This document shows, one piece after another, positions 42,097-51,635 of a stretch of 64,000 nt of DNA. The notes below the pieces were generated by a model. That model saw only the letters and a program-made list of their open reading frames with translations, was not told the DNA's origin and searched no databases. How positions within the stretch are numbered: position 1 is the stretch's first letter; the number at the start of each line of letters is the position of its first letter. Origin of the DNA: Thiomicrospira cyclica ALM1 (GTDB lineage: Bacteria > Pseudomonadota > Gammaproteobacteria > Thiomicrospirales > Thiomicrospiraceae); contig NC_015581.1 of assembly GCF_000214825.1 (NCBI RefSeq), positions 1,054,001 to 1,118,000 on the forward strand, written 5' to 3'. The position numbers were made by a program, and so were the translations under genes.

Positions 42097-43066
42097 TTTG
42101 CTTAAAACCTATTGGCAACCGCGTTATTGGGGCATTTGGCTGGGGGTTGGTTTGTTTTATTTGCTGAGCCTGTTGCCGCTAAAACTGCGGTATCGGTTAA
42201 GCGAGCCTTTGGGCACCCTGCTCTATCATTTGGCGCGTTCACGGCGACGCTTGGTACTTGCCAATTTGACCATCGCCTTACCCGATCACCCGAAAGCACA
42301 ACGTGAGGCCATTGCCAAACAGCATTTTCAATCCTTAGGCGTGCAGTTATTTGCTGAGATGACCGAATGTTGGTTTGGTCCATATCGCGGTGGGCATGTT
42401 TTTGGTAATAGCAACGATCGCTTGGCGGTGGAATTTGAGGGCATGGCTAATTTTGAGGCGGCGCTTGCACAAGGACGTGGTTTAATTATACTGACACCGC
42501 ACTTTACCCATTTAGAAATGACCGGTCTACTACTCAGTCGATTGATGGCACTGAATCCGGTGTATCGGCCGCATGATAACCCGCTGGTGGATGCGCTCAT
42601 TTTGCGGGGACGCACCTTTGCTATAGGCGAACACCAGACCCGCCCGGTGCCTGCGCAAGCAACCCGCAAGATGATCACCCTTCTGCGCAATCAACAGACC
42701 TTAGGTTATTTACCGGATCAACGCTATCGGGGTAAGGGTCATGTGACGGTTCCGTTTTTTGACCAACCGGCGAAAAGCCATACCGCGACCTCGAAACTTG
42801 CGGCCTTAACCCATGCTCTGGTGGTGCCGACTTTTACCGAACGCCGTTATGACCCCATTCGCTACCCCAAGCAGGGCTGGTATTATGTGGTGCGGTTTTA
42901 TCCGGCTTTAGATGACTTTCCGAGTGGCGATGATGCCGAGGATACGCAACGCTTGCACGCGCTGTATGAAATTGAAATCAAAAAAAATCCCAGCCAGTAC
43001 TTGTGGGTACATAATCGCTGGGATTTATCAAAACAGGCTATTGCCGAATTAATCGACCACGATTAG
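42089..43066 (+). CDS. Lipid A lauroyl/myristoyl acyltransferase (LpxL/HtrB-like)
   Basis: Protein of ~325 residues if started at GTG 42089, overlapping msbA. A membrane anchor lies at the N-terminus (GIWLGVGLFYLLSLLPL). The acyltransferase site LILTPHFTHLEMTG has the H-x4-E pair common to LpxL/LpxM. GYLPDQRYRGKGHVTVPFF and YLWVHNRWD complete the family signature. It adds the late acyl chain to Kdo2-lipid IVA. Which late acyltransferase it is cannot be decided from the sequence. Confidence 0.9.
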   Translation: MGDLLKTYWQPRYWGIWLGVGLFYLLSLLPLKLRYRLSEPLGTLLYHLARSRRRLVLANLTIALPDHPKAQREAIAKQHFQSLGVQLFAEMTECWFGPYRGGHVFGNSNDRLAVEFEGMANFEAALAQGRGLIILTPHFTHLEMTGLLLSRLMALNPVYRPHDNPLVDALILRGRTFAIGEHQTRPVPAQATRKMITLLRNQQTLGYLPDQRYRGKGHVTVPFFDQPAKSHTATSKLAALTHALVVPTFTERRYDPIRYPKQGWYYVVRFYPALDDFPSGDDAEDTQRLHALYEIEIKKNPSQYLWVHNRWDLSKQAIAELIDHD

Positions 43067-43078
43067 GGTTGCGCGAGA

Positions 43079-43375
<297 letters not shown>

Positions 43376-43496
43376 CTATCTCCTACTTAATTAATAAATG
43401 CTAGGTTTCACAAAGATGTGTTCACCTAGCTATATATTAGTAAAATAGCGTATATTTAAAAGTTCTTAAAATAAGTATAAGTGCGTATTATTGTAT

Positions 43497-44450
43497 TTAC
43501 CTGCGATTTTTACGGGTGCGGGCTTTGCGCTCGGCGTCTTTTTCCGCTTTGAGTCGGGCTTTTTCGGCGTCTGCCTGCTGAGCACGGGCCACTTCTATTT
43601 GACATTGCTCGGGGCTTTCATAGGTTAAGGCGCCAAGTTTACCGTCTCTGACTTCGTTAACCACTAATCGACACACCTTATCCCAATCGACACTCCCTGG
43701 ACGCAGCATACAGCCACGCTTTTGGGCAATATGGGTTAACAGTGCTTCGTCTTGTTCTTCAATAGCCAGGTCTGCTAAGGCGGTTAGATCAATGCCATAG
43801 CGCTCGGTTAGGGCTTCTGGGTAATCTTGCAGTAAGAACTGGGCAGTAAACAAACCTAAATCAATATAGTCGTAAGCGGTTTCTTTAATCGCGCCACTAA
43901 TGGCCAAGCGAAAACCCGCTTCTGGTGGCGTCAATTTCGGCCACAGGAAACCTGGCGTATCGGTTAGGGTCATATTATTGGCGATTTTGATGTTTTGCTG
44001 GGAGCGCGTGACCCCGGCTTCATTGCCAGTTTTGGTCATTTTTTTACCCACCCAGGCATTAATCAAGGTGGATTTACCCACATTGGGAATACCCATAATC
44101 ATCACGCGCCCACCGCGAATCACAATATCCTTGCCGGCTAGCGCTTTATCAATTCGCTGATAAATCGGCGCCAGTGTACTGCTGTTTTTTTCACTAATGG
44201 CAAGTGCCTGCACACCGGCTTGATTATTAAAATAATCTAACCAGGCCTGGGTGCGTTGCGGATCGGCGAGGTCGACCTTGTTTAATAATTTGATACAAGG
44301 TTTTTCGCCACGCAATCCGGCAGTTAGCGGATTTTCGCTGGAAAACGGTAGCCGCGCATCGAGAATTTCGATGACGACATCCATTCGAGGCATCACTTCG
44401 GCAATCTCTTTGCGGGCCTTGTGCATGTGCCCCGGAAACCAATTGATCAT
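43497..44450 (-). CDS. rbgA: Ribosome biogenesis GTPase RbgA/YlqF family
   Basis: Circularly permuted GTPase of 317 residues: the N-terminal order is LLNKVDLAD (G4), then GIPNVGKSTLINAW (G1) and LTDTPGFLWP (G3). A helical C-terminal domain follows and the end is very basic (KARLKAEKDAERKARTRKN). Family members help assemble the large ribosomal subunit. The initial INWFPGHMHKARKEI is the classical YlqF start. The start ATG overlaps the stop of the upstream gene by 4 nt (ATGA). Confidence 0.92.
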   Translation of the reverse strand: MINWFPGHMHKARKEIAEVMPRMDVVIEILDARLPFSSENPLTAGLRGEKPCIKLLNKVDLADPQRTQAWLDYFNNQAGVQALAISEKNSSTLAPIYQRIDKALAGKDIVIRGGRVMIMGIPNVGKSTLINAWVGKKMTKTGNEAGVTRSQQNIKIANNMTLTDTPGFLWPKLTPPEAGFRLAISGAIKETAYDYIDLGLFTAQFLLQDYPEALTERYGIDLTALADLAIEEQDEALLTHIAQKRGCMLRPGSVDWDKVCRLVVNEVRDGKLGALTYESPEQCQIEVARAQQADAEKARLKAEKDAERKARTRKNRR

Positions 44451-45394
44451 CGACGTGGCTCGTAACCTAATTTGGCTAATCGTGTGGTTAAGCGGGCAAC
44501 ATCATTTGCATCGGCTTTGGATAAATCTTCATATAATTGGTTATAACTGTCCTTAACAAGCTTATCTAACGCACTGATTAAAAACACATTTCTAACCGAT
44601 GAATTAAGCTGTTCACGGTCACGGGGTTTGGCAAAGAACAGATCATTAATGGCCGGATCATCGGCTAGGATTTGCTCGACTTCATCTAACAATCCGTTTA
44701 AAAATGGTACGGTTTCATAAGGCCAATAGGGGCGTCCCCAGCCGTTTTCATAAAACGCCATCCGGTGCGCAATCGCTAGATTAAAGGCATCGGTCATGCC
44801 TTCTAAACCATAATTAGGGGCATCATTTCGGGCCCGCTCAATGCGCTCGGGTGCTAATATGGGCGCATCGGATATCCAGCGACCATAGACAACCCAGGTA
44901 TTGTTACGCTCGATATAATGATACTGTCCGGTGCGATATGGCATCACCGAATCACCGGGTACCACAAATTCTAAATTCGATTGCCGCAGACTGCGCGTAT
45001 CTTGCCACAACTCCCAGCCATCACCGTATTCGCTCGTGGTATTGACCGCGACAGGCGTACAGAAGGCACCATAATCATGCCCTTCGACATAATCCATGAC
45101 TTGTAGTTGGTAGTCGCCATTGTCCAGAATGTTGGTGATGCGGCCGATGATAAAGGCATCATCACGAATGGTGGTTGAGGGCAAACCTACAAACACTTGA
45201 TCGCCAACACGGAATTGACCGGTTAGGTTTGGTAATGCCGCATTGCTCGCTAGCTGTGTTATCGGTGCGGCAACTGATTGTGGATTGGTTTGGGCATGGG
45301 TTTGCGCCGCTGCCGATGACACGACCAAGCTCAGTAGACTTACTTTTGCGATGAGCAAACCTGCTGCTTTAGGGAATTGTTTGCTATTTTGCAT
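44447..45394 (-). CDS. Exported protein of unknown function
   Basis: Protein of 315 residues with an N-terminal signal sequence (LLIAKVSLLSLVVSSAAAQ) and no other hydrophobic segment, so it is probably periplasmic. An FRVGDQVFVGLPST block followed by GRITNILDNGDYQLQVMDY resembles a small beta-barrel (SH3/Tudor-like) repeat. The C-terminal part is helical (DKLVKDSYNQLYEDLSKAD). I recognise no family. It is ATGA-coupled to the RbgA-like gene downstream. Confidence 0.7.
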   Translation of the reverse strand: MQNSKQFPKAAGLLIAKVSLLSLVVSSAAAQTHAQTNPQSVAAPITQLASNAALPNLTGQFRVGDQVFVGLPSTTIRDDAFIIGRITNILDNGDYQLQVMDYVEGHDYGAFCTPVAVNTTSEYGDGWELWQDTRSLRQSNLEFVVPGDSVMPYRTGQYHYIERNNTWVVYGRWISDAPILAPERIERARNDAPNYGLEGMTDAFNLAIAHRMAFYENGWGRPYWPYETVPFLNGLLDEVEQILADDPAINDLFFAKPRDREQLNSSVRNVFLISALDKLVKDSYNQLYEDLSKADANDVARLTTRLAKLGYEPRR

Positions 45395-45429
45395 AGGGTC
45401 CTCTTTAAATTCGTTAATCGTCTGTGCCG

Positions 45430-45882
45430 TTAATCGTCAAGACTAACCGCTAAGACATCACAAGGCGCATCATGCAGCACGCTATCTGCGGTCGAACCCA
45501 GCAAGCGTTGCAAACCAGACAAGCCACGACGACCGACAATGATAAGGTCAGCTTTACAGGCTTTTGCTTCGGCGACTATTGCAAGCCGCGGCACACCGGT
45601 AATCACTTTAATTGATTGCGCGGCTATACCCGCTTCTGCAACCATTTTGGTTAGCCGCTGTTCGGCGGCCGCAACCACTTTGTCGGCCAGTTCATCAACC
45701 CACGCGCCGGCCACGCCGGTAATGGCCACATCTTCAAGCACCGGATAACTTGGCAGTTCGGTGACATGCAAGATATGCAGGTTGGCGTTAAACGTACTCG
45801 CCAACGCTTGCGCCCGTGCCAGGGCTTTTTTACTAGAGCTTGAAAAATCTATGGCTACCAATAGGGTGTGATAATGCGCCAT
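45430..45882 (-). CDS. Universal stress protein (UspA family)
   Basis: Protein of 150 residues: LLVAIDFSSSSKKALARAQA is the N-terminal Asp/nucleotide strand, and IIVGRRGLSGLQRLLGSTAD is the G-2x-G-9x-G-S/T ATP-binding motif. LHVTELPSYP lies in the middle. It is a small cytoplasmic protein expressed under stress. It stands alone, with 35 bp to the next gene and ~125 bp upstream to tsaB. Confidence 0.92.
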   Translation of the reverse strand: MAHYHTLLVAIDFSSSSKKALARAQALASTFNANLHILHVTELPSYPVLEDVAITGVAGAWVDELADKVVAAAEQRLTKMVAEAGIAAQSIKVITGVPRLAIVAEAKACKADLIIVGRRGLSGLQRLLGSTADSVLHDAPCDVLAVSLDD

Positions 45883-46007
45883 GCTGTCTCCTTGTGATGT
45901 TTTACACAGAAACTGTGGATAAGTTTGTGTGCAACTTAATTAATCTACCGTAAAAACCTTTAAAGTCTAGGGCTTAACAGGTGTTGCACATTTTTTTGGC
46001 AATGTAA

Positions 46008-46682
46008 CTATTTTACCACCGACGGCCGTAGATAAACGGGTTCTGGTAATTGCGCTTCCAACGACCAGGCCTGGTCTAGCCGCGTCCAAGCCAAACGCCC
46101 CGCTGTTTCGGCTTCGGGCCAGGCTTCTTGCCAGTCGTTTAATAGGGGCTTTAGGGTGTCCCAACCTTGTTTGAGATTCATTAAGTCTCCTATGCTCCCC
46201 TGGTGCGGTTCTGCGAGTGCCGTGCGCAGACTATTGAGCGGCCAAAGTTGCGTCGGTGCTTCAGCAACAAACCCTTGATCTTTATATTGAAAAGCCTGGG
46301 CATAGACCTCATCCATCCGTGCATCGAGGAGTGCCCAGTAGCGCTGACCTTGTATCCGGTTAGTCGTTGGGATTTGATGCAGTAATACTTCAAGGCTAGG
46401 CAAGCTAATGACCGGCTTTTCCCAGCCCATGGCTAAGCCTTGTACCACACCGGCGGCGATGCGCAGACCTGTAAAGGCACCCGGACCTTGCACCCAAGCT
46501 AGTGCACGCAGTGCCTGCGGGTCGAGCTGGGCCTCTTGCAACACCTCATCAACCCAAGGCAGAATGACACGGGCGTGTCCTTGTGGCACCCATTCACTGC
46601 GCGTGATGGCTTGACCGTTTTCGAACACGACACTTACAGAACAATTGGCGGTGGTGGCATCAAGGGCAAGAATCGCTGACAT
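46008..46682 (-). CDS. tsaB: tRNA threonylcarbamoyladenosine biosynthesis protein TsaB
   Basis: Protein of 224 residues from ATG 46682 (the start SAILALDATTANCSVSVV is the conserved ASKHA strand; a longer frame upstream is not supported). VQGPGAFTGLRIAAGVVQGL is the diagnostic TsaB phosphate loop. It works with TsaD and TsaE in making t6A37 in tRNAs. It starts 1 nt after the helicase stop, so they are co-transcribed. A CAGGCCTG site is at 46066. Confidence 0.94.
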   Translation of the reverse strand: MSAILALDATTANCSVSVVFENGQAITRSEWVPQGHARVILPWVDEVLQEAQLDPQALRALAWVQGPGAFTGLRIAAGVVQGLAMGWEKPVISLPSLEVLLHQIPTTNRIQGQRYWALLDARMDEVYAQAFQYKDQGFVAEAPTQLWPLNSLRTALAEPHQGSIGDLMNLKQGWDTLKPLLNDWQEAWPEAETAGRLAWTRLDQAWSLEAQLPEPVYLRPSVVK

Positions 46683-46683
46683 G

Positions 46684-48654
46684 CTAAACGTCCTTTTCAG
46701 ATAGGTTTTCAGGTTGATGTTTAGTGGGGGTTGCAACTGCAGCCTGCTCGGCTAAAAACGCTTTTACCGGCTCTGGCTGTTCATACCAAGGAAATGGCGG
46801 CAGGCTGTCTCGAATCCGCTTGCCATAGCCTTTTTGAGTGAGGCGTGGGTCGCATAGCACCAGCACGCCCCGGTCGGCCGTATCACGAATTAAGCGCCCA
46901 CAACCTTGTTTTAAATTCATTATGGCTTCGGGTAGCTGAAAATGCGCAAAGCCATTGAGACCTTGGGCTTTAAGGTAAGCTTCGCGGGCTTGAACTATCG
47001 GGTCGTCGGGTGGGCTAAATGGAATGCGATCAATCATGACCAGTTGCAACGCCTCGCCTTTAACATCAACCCCTTCCCAGAAGCTCTGGGTGCCCAACAA
47101 AATCGCACGCTGGGCTTGCTTAAACTGTTCCAGCAGGCTGTTTTTGTCGCCTTCGCCCTGGACTAATAATTGCCCGTCCCAGTGAGTCGCTAAGATGGCT
47201 TTGGCTTCGTTGAGCGCTTTAAAGCTGGTGAAGAGTAAAAACGCCCGGCCGCCACTCAGCTGTAATAGCGGCCAAACGGCGCGCAGACATATTTTTATGT
47301 AGTCGGCTTGTTTGGGATCAGGCAAACCGACTGGGTGATAAATGGCGCCTTGCTGGGTGTAATCAAAGGGACTGGCCAGTGCGAGGGTGTGTGCTTTTTG
47401 CACACCCAGTCGGTGCATGAAGTAGTCAAATTGACCCTGCACACTGAGGGTTGCCGAGGTGAAAATCCAACTGCCACCGAGTGCGGCACGTTGGCGGTTA
47501 AAAGGACCGTCAACATTGAGCGGCACTAGGCTGAGCCGAAACCGTGCTTGCGAGGATTCTACCCAGCGAACCTGGGTTGGATCGTCACTTTGAATCCAAT
47601 GTGCCAGACTTTCGACCCAACTTTGGGTTTTTCTGGCCAAACTAGCAAGACGTTTACCCCGCTTTTCGAGTTGGCTGAGTTGGTCATTGAGTGCTTGCAG
47701 ATGACTGAGCAGTTCATCAACGGCGTCCATAAACGGTGTGGTGGCTTGCAGTTCTTGCCAGGTCCAGCGTTTATCCCAACTGCCTAATGTGGCGTTGAGC
47801 GTTTTGATGTGCGCTTGTAGGGCTTGGGCACGATCGACCAAATCTTGGCTATCCGCCGCTTCGGCGGCTTGCGCTTCTTTGATGTCTCGCACCAGTTCTT
47901 CTAACTGAAAACGACTGAGGTTAAAACCTAGAAATTGTGCCGCGATATCCGCCAGTTGATGGGCTTCGTCAAAAACATAGACTTCGCAGGCCGGCAGTAG
48001 TTCGTTAATGCCCTGCTCCCGCAAGGCTAAATCGGCACAGAACAGATGGTGATTAACGACAATTATATCCGCCTCTGTTGCCTGCACCTTGCGTTGCGGA
48101 TAAAAACACTCGCTGTCTTTTTGGCAATTATTGGCTTGGCAAAATTCAAGCTTGGCACAGACTTTTTGCCAGAGACTGTCTTGTTCGTTAAGCCCTGGGC
48201 ATTCACTTAAATCGCCGGTTTTGGTGTTTGCCGCCCAAACTTGTAGTTTGCCTAGGGTTTGTTTTTCGGCTTTGGTTAGCGCTTCTTGTAGGGGCGCTAG
48301 TTCGAGCCGTGCTTGACAAAGGTAGTTTTCGCGACCTTTGAGTAATAAGACTTTCGGGTAGCGTTGACAGATTTTTTTGAGTTTGGGCAGGTCTTTGCTA
48401 AACAATTGCTGTTGTAGGTTTTTGGTGGCGGTAGAGACGAGAATTTTTTTGCCCGATAAAATCGCTGGGATGAGGTAGGCAAAGGTTTTTCCGGTGCCCG
48501 TGCCGGCTTCTGCGACCAACAGACCGTCATCATCGATCGTTTTAGCGACCGCTTGTGCTAGTTCAACTTGAGCTTGACGGGGTTGAAAGCCGTCAATCGA
48601 CTCGCTAAGCCGGCCATCGGTGGCAAAAATAGCCGTTAAGTCTGGTTTGGCCAA
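46684..48654 (-). CDS. ATP-dependent DNA helicase, DinG/YoaA-type
   Basis: XPD-like superfamily 2 helicase of 656 residues: Walker A EAGTGTGKTFAYLIP, DEAHQ box (VYVFDEAHQLADIA), STATKNLQQQLF and GTQSFWEGVDVKGEAL (motif V region). Cysteines in CQARLEL, CPGLNEQD, CAKLEFCQANNCQ and CFYPQRK can form the Fe-S cluster. Length fits YoaA (636 in E. coli) better than DinG (716). The TTG start at 48654 has an AAGGAG site eight bases upstream. Confidence 0.92.
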   Translation of the reverse strand: MAKPDLTAIFATDGRLSESIDGFQPRQAQVELAQAVAKTIDDDGLLVAEAGTGTGKTFAYLIPAILSGKKILVSTATKNLQQQLFSKDLPKLKKICQRYPKVLLLKGRENYLCQARLELAPLQEALTKAEKQTLGKLQVWAANTKTGDLSECPGLNEQDSLWQKVCAKLEFCQANNCQKDSECFYPQRKVQATEADIIVVNHHLFCADLALREQGINELLPACEVYVFDEAHQLADIAAQFLGFNLSRFQLEELVRDIKEAQAAEAADSQDLVDRAQALQAHIKTLNATLGSWDKRWTWQELQATTPFMDAVDELLSHLQALNDQLSQLEKRGKRLASLARKTQSWVESLAHWIQSDDPTQVRWVESSQARFRLSLVPLNVDGPFNRQRAALGGSWIFTSATLSVQGQFDYFMHRLGVQKAHTLALASPFDYTQQGAIYHPVGLPDPKQADYIKICLRAVWPLLQLSGGRAFLLFTSFKALNEAKAILATHWDGQLLVQGEGDKNSLLEQFKQAQRAILLGTQSFWEGVDVKGEALQLVMIDRIPFSPPDDPIVQAREAYLKAQGLNGFAHFQLPEAIMNLKQGCGRLIRDTADRGVLVLCDPRLTQKGYGKRIRDSLPPFPWYEQPEPVKAFLAEQAAVATPTKHQPENLSEKDV

Positions 48655-48812
48655 AAACGCTGCTCCTTGTCCTACGCAATGTTACAAAGGTGCTTAGGAT
48701 ACCTTAAACCCAGTATCTTGTGTATTATTGATTGTAATCGCTAGACATTTGGCGGAATTGTGAGTAGAATGCGATCTTCAAATTTGAATCCACATTAACC
48801 TAGGTAATTATT

Positions 48813-48938
48813 ATGAAAATTTTATCTTCATTGAAATCAGCAAAAACACGTCACAAAGACTGCCAAGTTGTACGTCGTCGTGGCAAGGTTTACGTTATTT
48901 GTAAAACCAATCCTAAGTTCAAAGCGCGTCAGCGTTAA
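48813..48938 (+). CDS. rpmJ: 50S ribosomal protein L36, type B (zinc-independent)
   Basis: A 41-residue reading frame from ATG 48813 to TAA 48938: [20 protein letters not shown] and then [19 protein letters not shown]. It matches the extended, type B L36 (E. coli YkgO-like). Only two cysteines are present, whereas the zinc-binding form has three Cys and one His. The gene is not in the spc operon context; it stands alone between the helicase and rnhB. In many bacteria such copies are under Zur control, but I see no operator I could defend. Confidence 0.93.
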   Translation: MKILSSLKSAKTRHKDCQVVRRRGKVYVICKTNPKFKARQR

Positions 48939-48984
48939 TTGAACGGCGTCGTTTGACGCAATTGGAAATACCGCGTAAACAAGA

Positions 48985-49010
48985 AACCGCCCTGATCAGG
49001 CGGTTTTTTT
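48985..49010 (+). terminator. Rho-independent terminator after rpmJ
   Basis: AACCGCC and GGCGGTT form a 7-bp GC-rich stem around the loop CTGATCA, followed directly by a run of seven T (to 49010). It ends the plus-strand rpmJ transcript 46 nt after its stop. It lies 24 nt from the end of convergent rnhB. Confidence 0.85.
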
Positions 49011-49033
49011 ATGCCTGGACTCTTATGGTTGCG

Positions 49034-49642
49034 CTAGTTTGTTTGCGCTAATCTTAAGTTGAAACTGCGCCGATGTTCGGGCAATGGACCATATTTTGCT
49101 AGCGCTGCGAAATGGGTGGCGGTGGGATAGCCCTTGTGTTGTGCAAAGCCGTATTCGGGATGGCGCTGGTCGAGTAGGTCCATTTGTTGATCACGGTAGA
49201 CCTTGGCAATAATAGCTGCGGCACTGATGATATCTAGCCGCGCGTCTCCTTTTATGACCGGCGTGCAGGCATGATCTATTGCGGGGCAACGATTACCGTC
49301 GACATAAACATGACTGATGGGTTTTGATAATTGGGCGACGGCTTGGCGCATCGCCCACAGGGTCGCCTGTAAAATATTGAGCTGGTCAATTTGAGCGGGT
49401 GTCGCACCGACAATCGCATAGTCGAGTGCGATGGCTTGGATTTGTGCGGCGAGGCTTTCGCGTTTGCTGGCAGATAATTTTTTTGAGTCCGCTAAAGGCA
49501 GACCATGATTGGCGGGTAAGATAACCGCGGCCGCAACCACCTCTCCTACCAAAGGACCGCGCCCAACTTCATCAATACCCACCGAGCTAGCATAGCTGTC
49601 AGGACTGAGACGTATCGGTTCCAAATTTGGAGTTGAGGCCAT
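49034..49642 (-). CDS. rnhB: Ribonuclease HII
   Basis: Protein of 202 residues with the RNase HII fold: VGIDEVGRGPLVGEVVAAAV (first Asp-Glu pair), SHVYVDGNRCPAID (Asp) and IKGDARLDIISAAAIIAKVY (Asp). DQRHPEYGFAQHKGYPTATH completes the signature. It removes ribonucleotides from DNA. It begins immediately after the lpxB stop with no gap, the usual last position of this envelope operon in gammaproteobacteria. Confidence 0.94.
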   Translation of the reverse strand: MASTPNLEPIRLSPDSYASSVGIDEVGRGPLVGEVVAAAVILPANHGLPLADSKKLSASKRESLAAQIQAIALDYAIVGATPAQIDQLNILQATLWAMRQAVAQLSKPISHVYVDGNRCPAIDHACTPVIKGDARLDIISAAAIIAKVYRDQQMDLLDQRHPEYGFAQHKGYPTATHFAALAKYGPLPEHRRSFNLRLAQTN

Positions 49643-50833
49643 TTAAGGTGATTCCCTTGTTGAAGTCAGCCCCGACCACGCTGTCACAGCATGCGCCGCC
49701 ACTTGCCCGGAGTCTCGGGTTAGCGATTGTTTGATTGCCAAAAACCCTTGGCGCTGGGTGTTGCGAGCATGCCCATCTTCAATAAGTTCACCTAACGCCA
49801 AGGCTAATTTGTCACCACACGCATCCTGTTGAATAAACTCCGGAACCAGGGGTGTTTGCGCCAAAATATTGGGCAAACCGACCCAGGGTAATAATGCCAT
49901 CTGCTTCATCAGCCAATAGGATAACGGATGTACCTTTATCGCAATGATCATTGGACGGGCCATTAATGCGGTTTCTAGCGTAGCGGTTCCCGAGGTAACC
50001 AATACCAGTTCGCTCGCCTGCATGACGGTTTGTGCGGGTTGTTGTACCAGTTTTATAGGCAGGCCTGGTGCTTGTTGCGCGACTAACTCCGTTAATAAAT
50101 CATAAATTTTTTGATTAACGCAGGGCACCACAAACTGATAAAGCGGAAAACGTGGGTGTAGTTTTAGCAAAGCATCCAAATAAATCGGTGCCATGGTGGT
50201 CACTTCACTTAATCTTGAGCCCGGTAATACACCAATAACCGGTTGCTCTGGCAAGATATTAAGCGCTGATTTTGCCGCAAGAATGGCGGCTGGGTCGTCT
50301 GGGTTGGTGGGCACTTGCTGGGCAAGCGGATGTCCGACACAGCTTACGGGAATCTGCTGTTGTTGGTATATCGCTTCTTCGAATGGAAACAACACTAACA
50401 TCCCCGAGACGGATGCTTTAATTTTGTGGATTCGCTTTGGCCGCCATGCCCATATTGATGGACTGACATAATGAACCGTAACCAGGCCTGCTTGTTTGAG
50501 TTTTTTTGCCAGACCTAAGTTAAAATCTGGCGCATCGATACCAATGAATGCATGGGGTTTGAGCGCTATGATCTGCCTGGCTAAGCGGGCACGCAGTTTT
50601 AGTAATTTAGGGAGATGCTTGATGACTTCGGCAAAGCCCATAATGGACAGCTGACTCATATCGGCCCAACCTTCGAGGCCGAGTGCTTGCATCTTAGGCC
50701 CCCCTATACCAACAAATCGTGCATGGGGATAACGAGTGAGCAAACCTTGCATTAAATCGGCGCCCAGGGTGTCGCCAGAGAGCTCGCCGGCCACCATGGC
50801 AAATACCGGTGGCGTTTGTGACGTTTGATTCAT
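49643..50833 (-). CDS. lpxB: Lipid-A-disaccharide synthase
   Basis: Protein of 396 residues from ATG 50833 (a GTG eight codons upstream overlaps lpxA and is less likely). VFAMVAGELSGDTLGADLM is the LpxB N-terminal signature; VHYVSPSIWAWRPKRIHKI and LVTSGTATLETALMARPM are also characteristic. It joins UDP-2,3-diacyl-GlcN to lipid X. Two CAGGCCTG sites (50060, 50483) are inside. Confidence 0.95.
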   Translation of the reverse strand: MNQTSQTPPVFAMVAGELSGDTLGADLMQGLLTRYPHARFVGIGGPKMQALGLEGWADMSQLSIMGFAEVIKHLPKLLKLRARLARQIIALKPHAFIGIDAPDFNLGLAKKLKQAGLVTVHYVSPSIWAWRPKRIHKIKASVSGMLVLFPFEEAIYQQQQIPVSCVGHPLAQQVPTNPDDPAAILAAKSALNILPEQPVIGVLPGSRLSEVTTMAPIYLDALLKLHPRFPLYQFVVPCVNQKIYDLLTELVAQQAPGLPIKLVQQPAQTVMQASELVLVTSGTATLETALMARPMIIAIKVHPLSYWLMKQMALLPWVGLPNILAQTPLVPEFIQQDACGDKLALALGELIEDGHARNTQRQGFLAIKQSLTRDSGQVAAHAVTAWSGLTSTRESP

Positions 50834-50840
50834 AGCCCTG

Positions 50841-51623
50841 TTATCGGATGATGCCACTGTGATGGTCTTGAGAAAGGAAGGCTAACAACGAGTCTAAGGT
50901 ACCGGCGCTATCATTGATGGCTTGAATTTCTGTAATAGCCTGAACGAGCTTAAGTTCTTTGCGATAGATCAAACGGTAGGCTTTTTTAATGAGACTAATT
51001 TGGGTTTCGTTAAAGCCACGGCGCTTCAAACCCTCGGCATTGATGCCATGCGGTTTAGCGATGTTGCCCGATACCACAACATAGTTGGGTATATCTTGGT
51101 TAATAACACTGCCCATACCGCAAAAAGCATGCGCCCCGATATGGCAGAACTGATGCACCAGGGTGTAGCCGCCCAGAATAGCCCAATCGTCGACCTTAAC
51201 ATGACCGGCCAAGGCAACGGCATTGGCAAAAATGGTGTTATTGCCCACCTCACAATCATGGGCAATATGAACGCCAGCCATAATCCAGTTGTTATCGCCA
51301 ATGGCGGTATAACCTAAATCTTGAACGGTTCCGGTATTGACGGTGACATTTTCGCGAAAGGTATTGCCCGCCCCGATTCTAACTTCCGTCGGCTCATCTC
51401 GGTATTTTTTGTCTTGCGGCGCGGCACCAATGCAACTAAAGGGGAAAAAACGGTTGTTCGGACCAATGCGTGTATGCCCATCTAAGACTACGTGAGAATC
51501 AAGCTGACACCCCTGCTCTAATTGCACATGAGCTCCAATCACACAGAAAGGGCCTACTTTGACATCATCGGCAAGTTGCGCTTTTGGGTCAATGACGGCG
51601 GTGGGATGAATTAAAACAGACAT
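50841..51623 (-). CDS. lpxA: UDP-N-acetylglucosamine O-acyltransferase
   Basis: Left-handed beta-helix acyltransferase of 260 residues with hexapeptide repeats (IHPTAVIDPKAQLADDVKVG onward) and the catalytic His in VHIAHDCEVG. The C-terminal helical part begins GLKRRGFNETQISLIKKAYR. It adds the first 3-hydroxyacyl chain in lipid A synthesis. E. coli LpxA has 262 residues. It lies between fabZ (12 nt) and lpxB. Confidence 0.95.
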   Translation of the reverse strand: MSVLIHPTAVIDPKAQLADDVKVGPFCVIGAHVQLEQGCQLDSHVVLDGHTRIGPNNRFFPFSCIGAAPQDKKYRDEPTEVRIGAGNTFRENVTVNTGTVQDLGYTAIGDNNWIMAGVHIAHDCEVGNNTIFANAVALAGHVKVDDWAILGGYTLVHQFCHIGAHAFCGMGSVINQDIPNYVVVSGNIAKPHGINAEGLKRRGFNETQISLIKKAYRLIYRKELKLVQAITEIQAINDSAGTLDSLLAFLSQDHHSGIIR

Positions 51624-51635
51624 AGTTGCAACCTT

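Noticed and set aside
45914-45922. Perfect DnaA-box-like TTATCCACA (minus strand) upstream of usp
   Set aside because: A single 9-mer is expected about every 130 kb by chance on both strands; there is no cluster, AT-rich unwinding element or dnaA/dnaN neighbour, so no origin is called.
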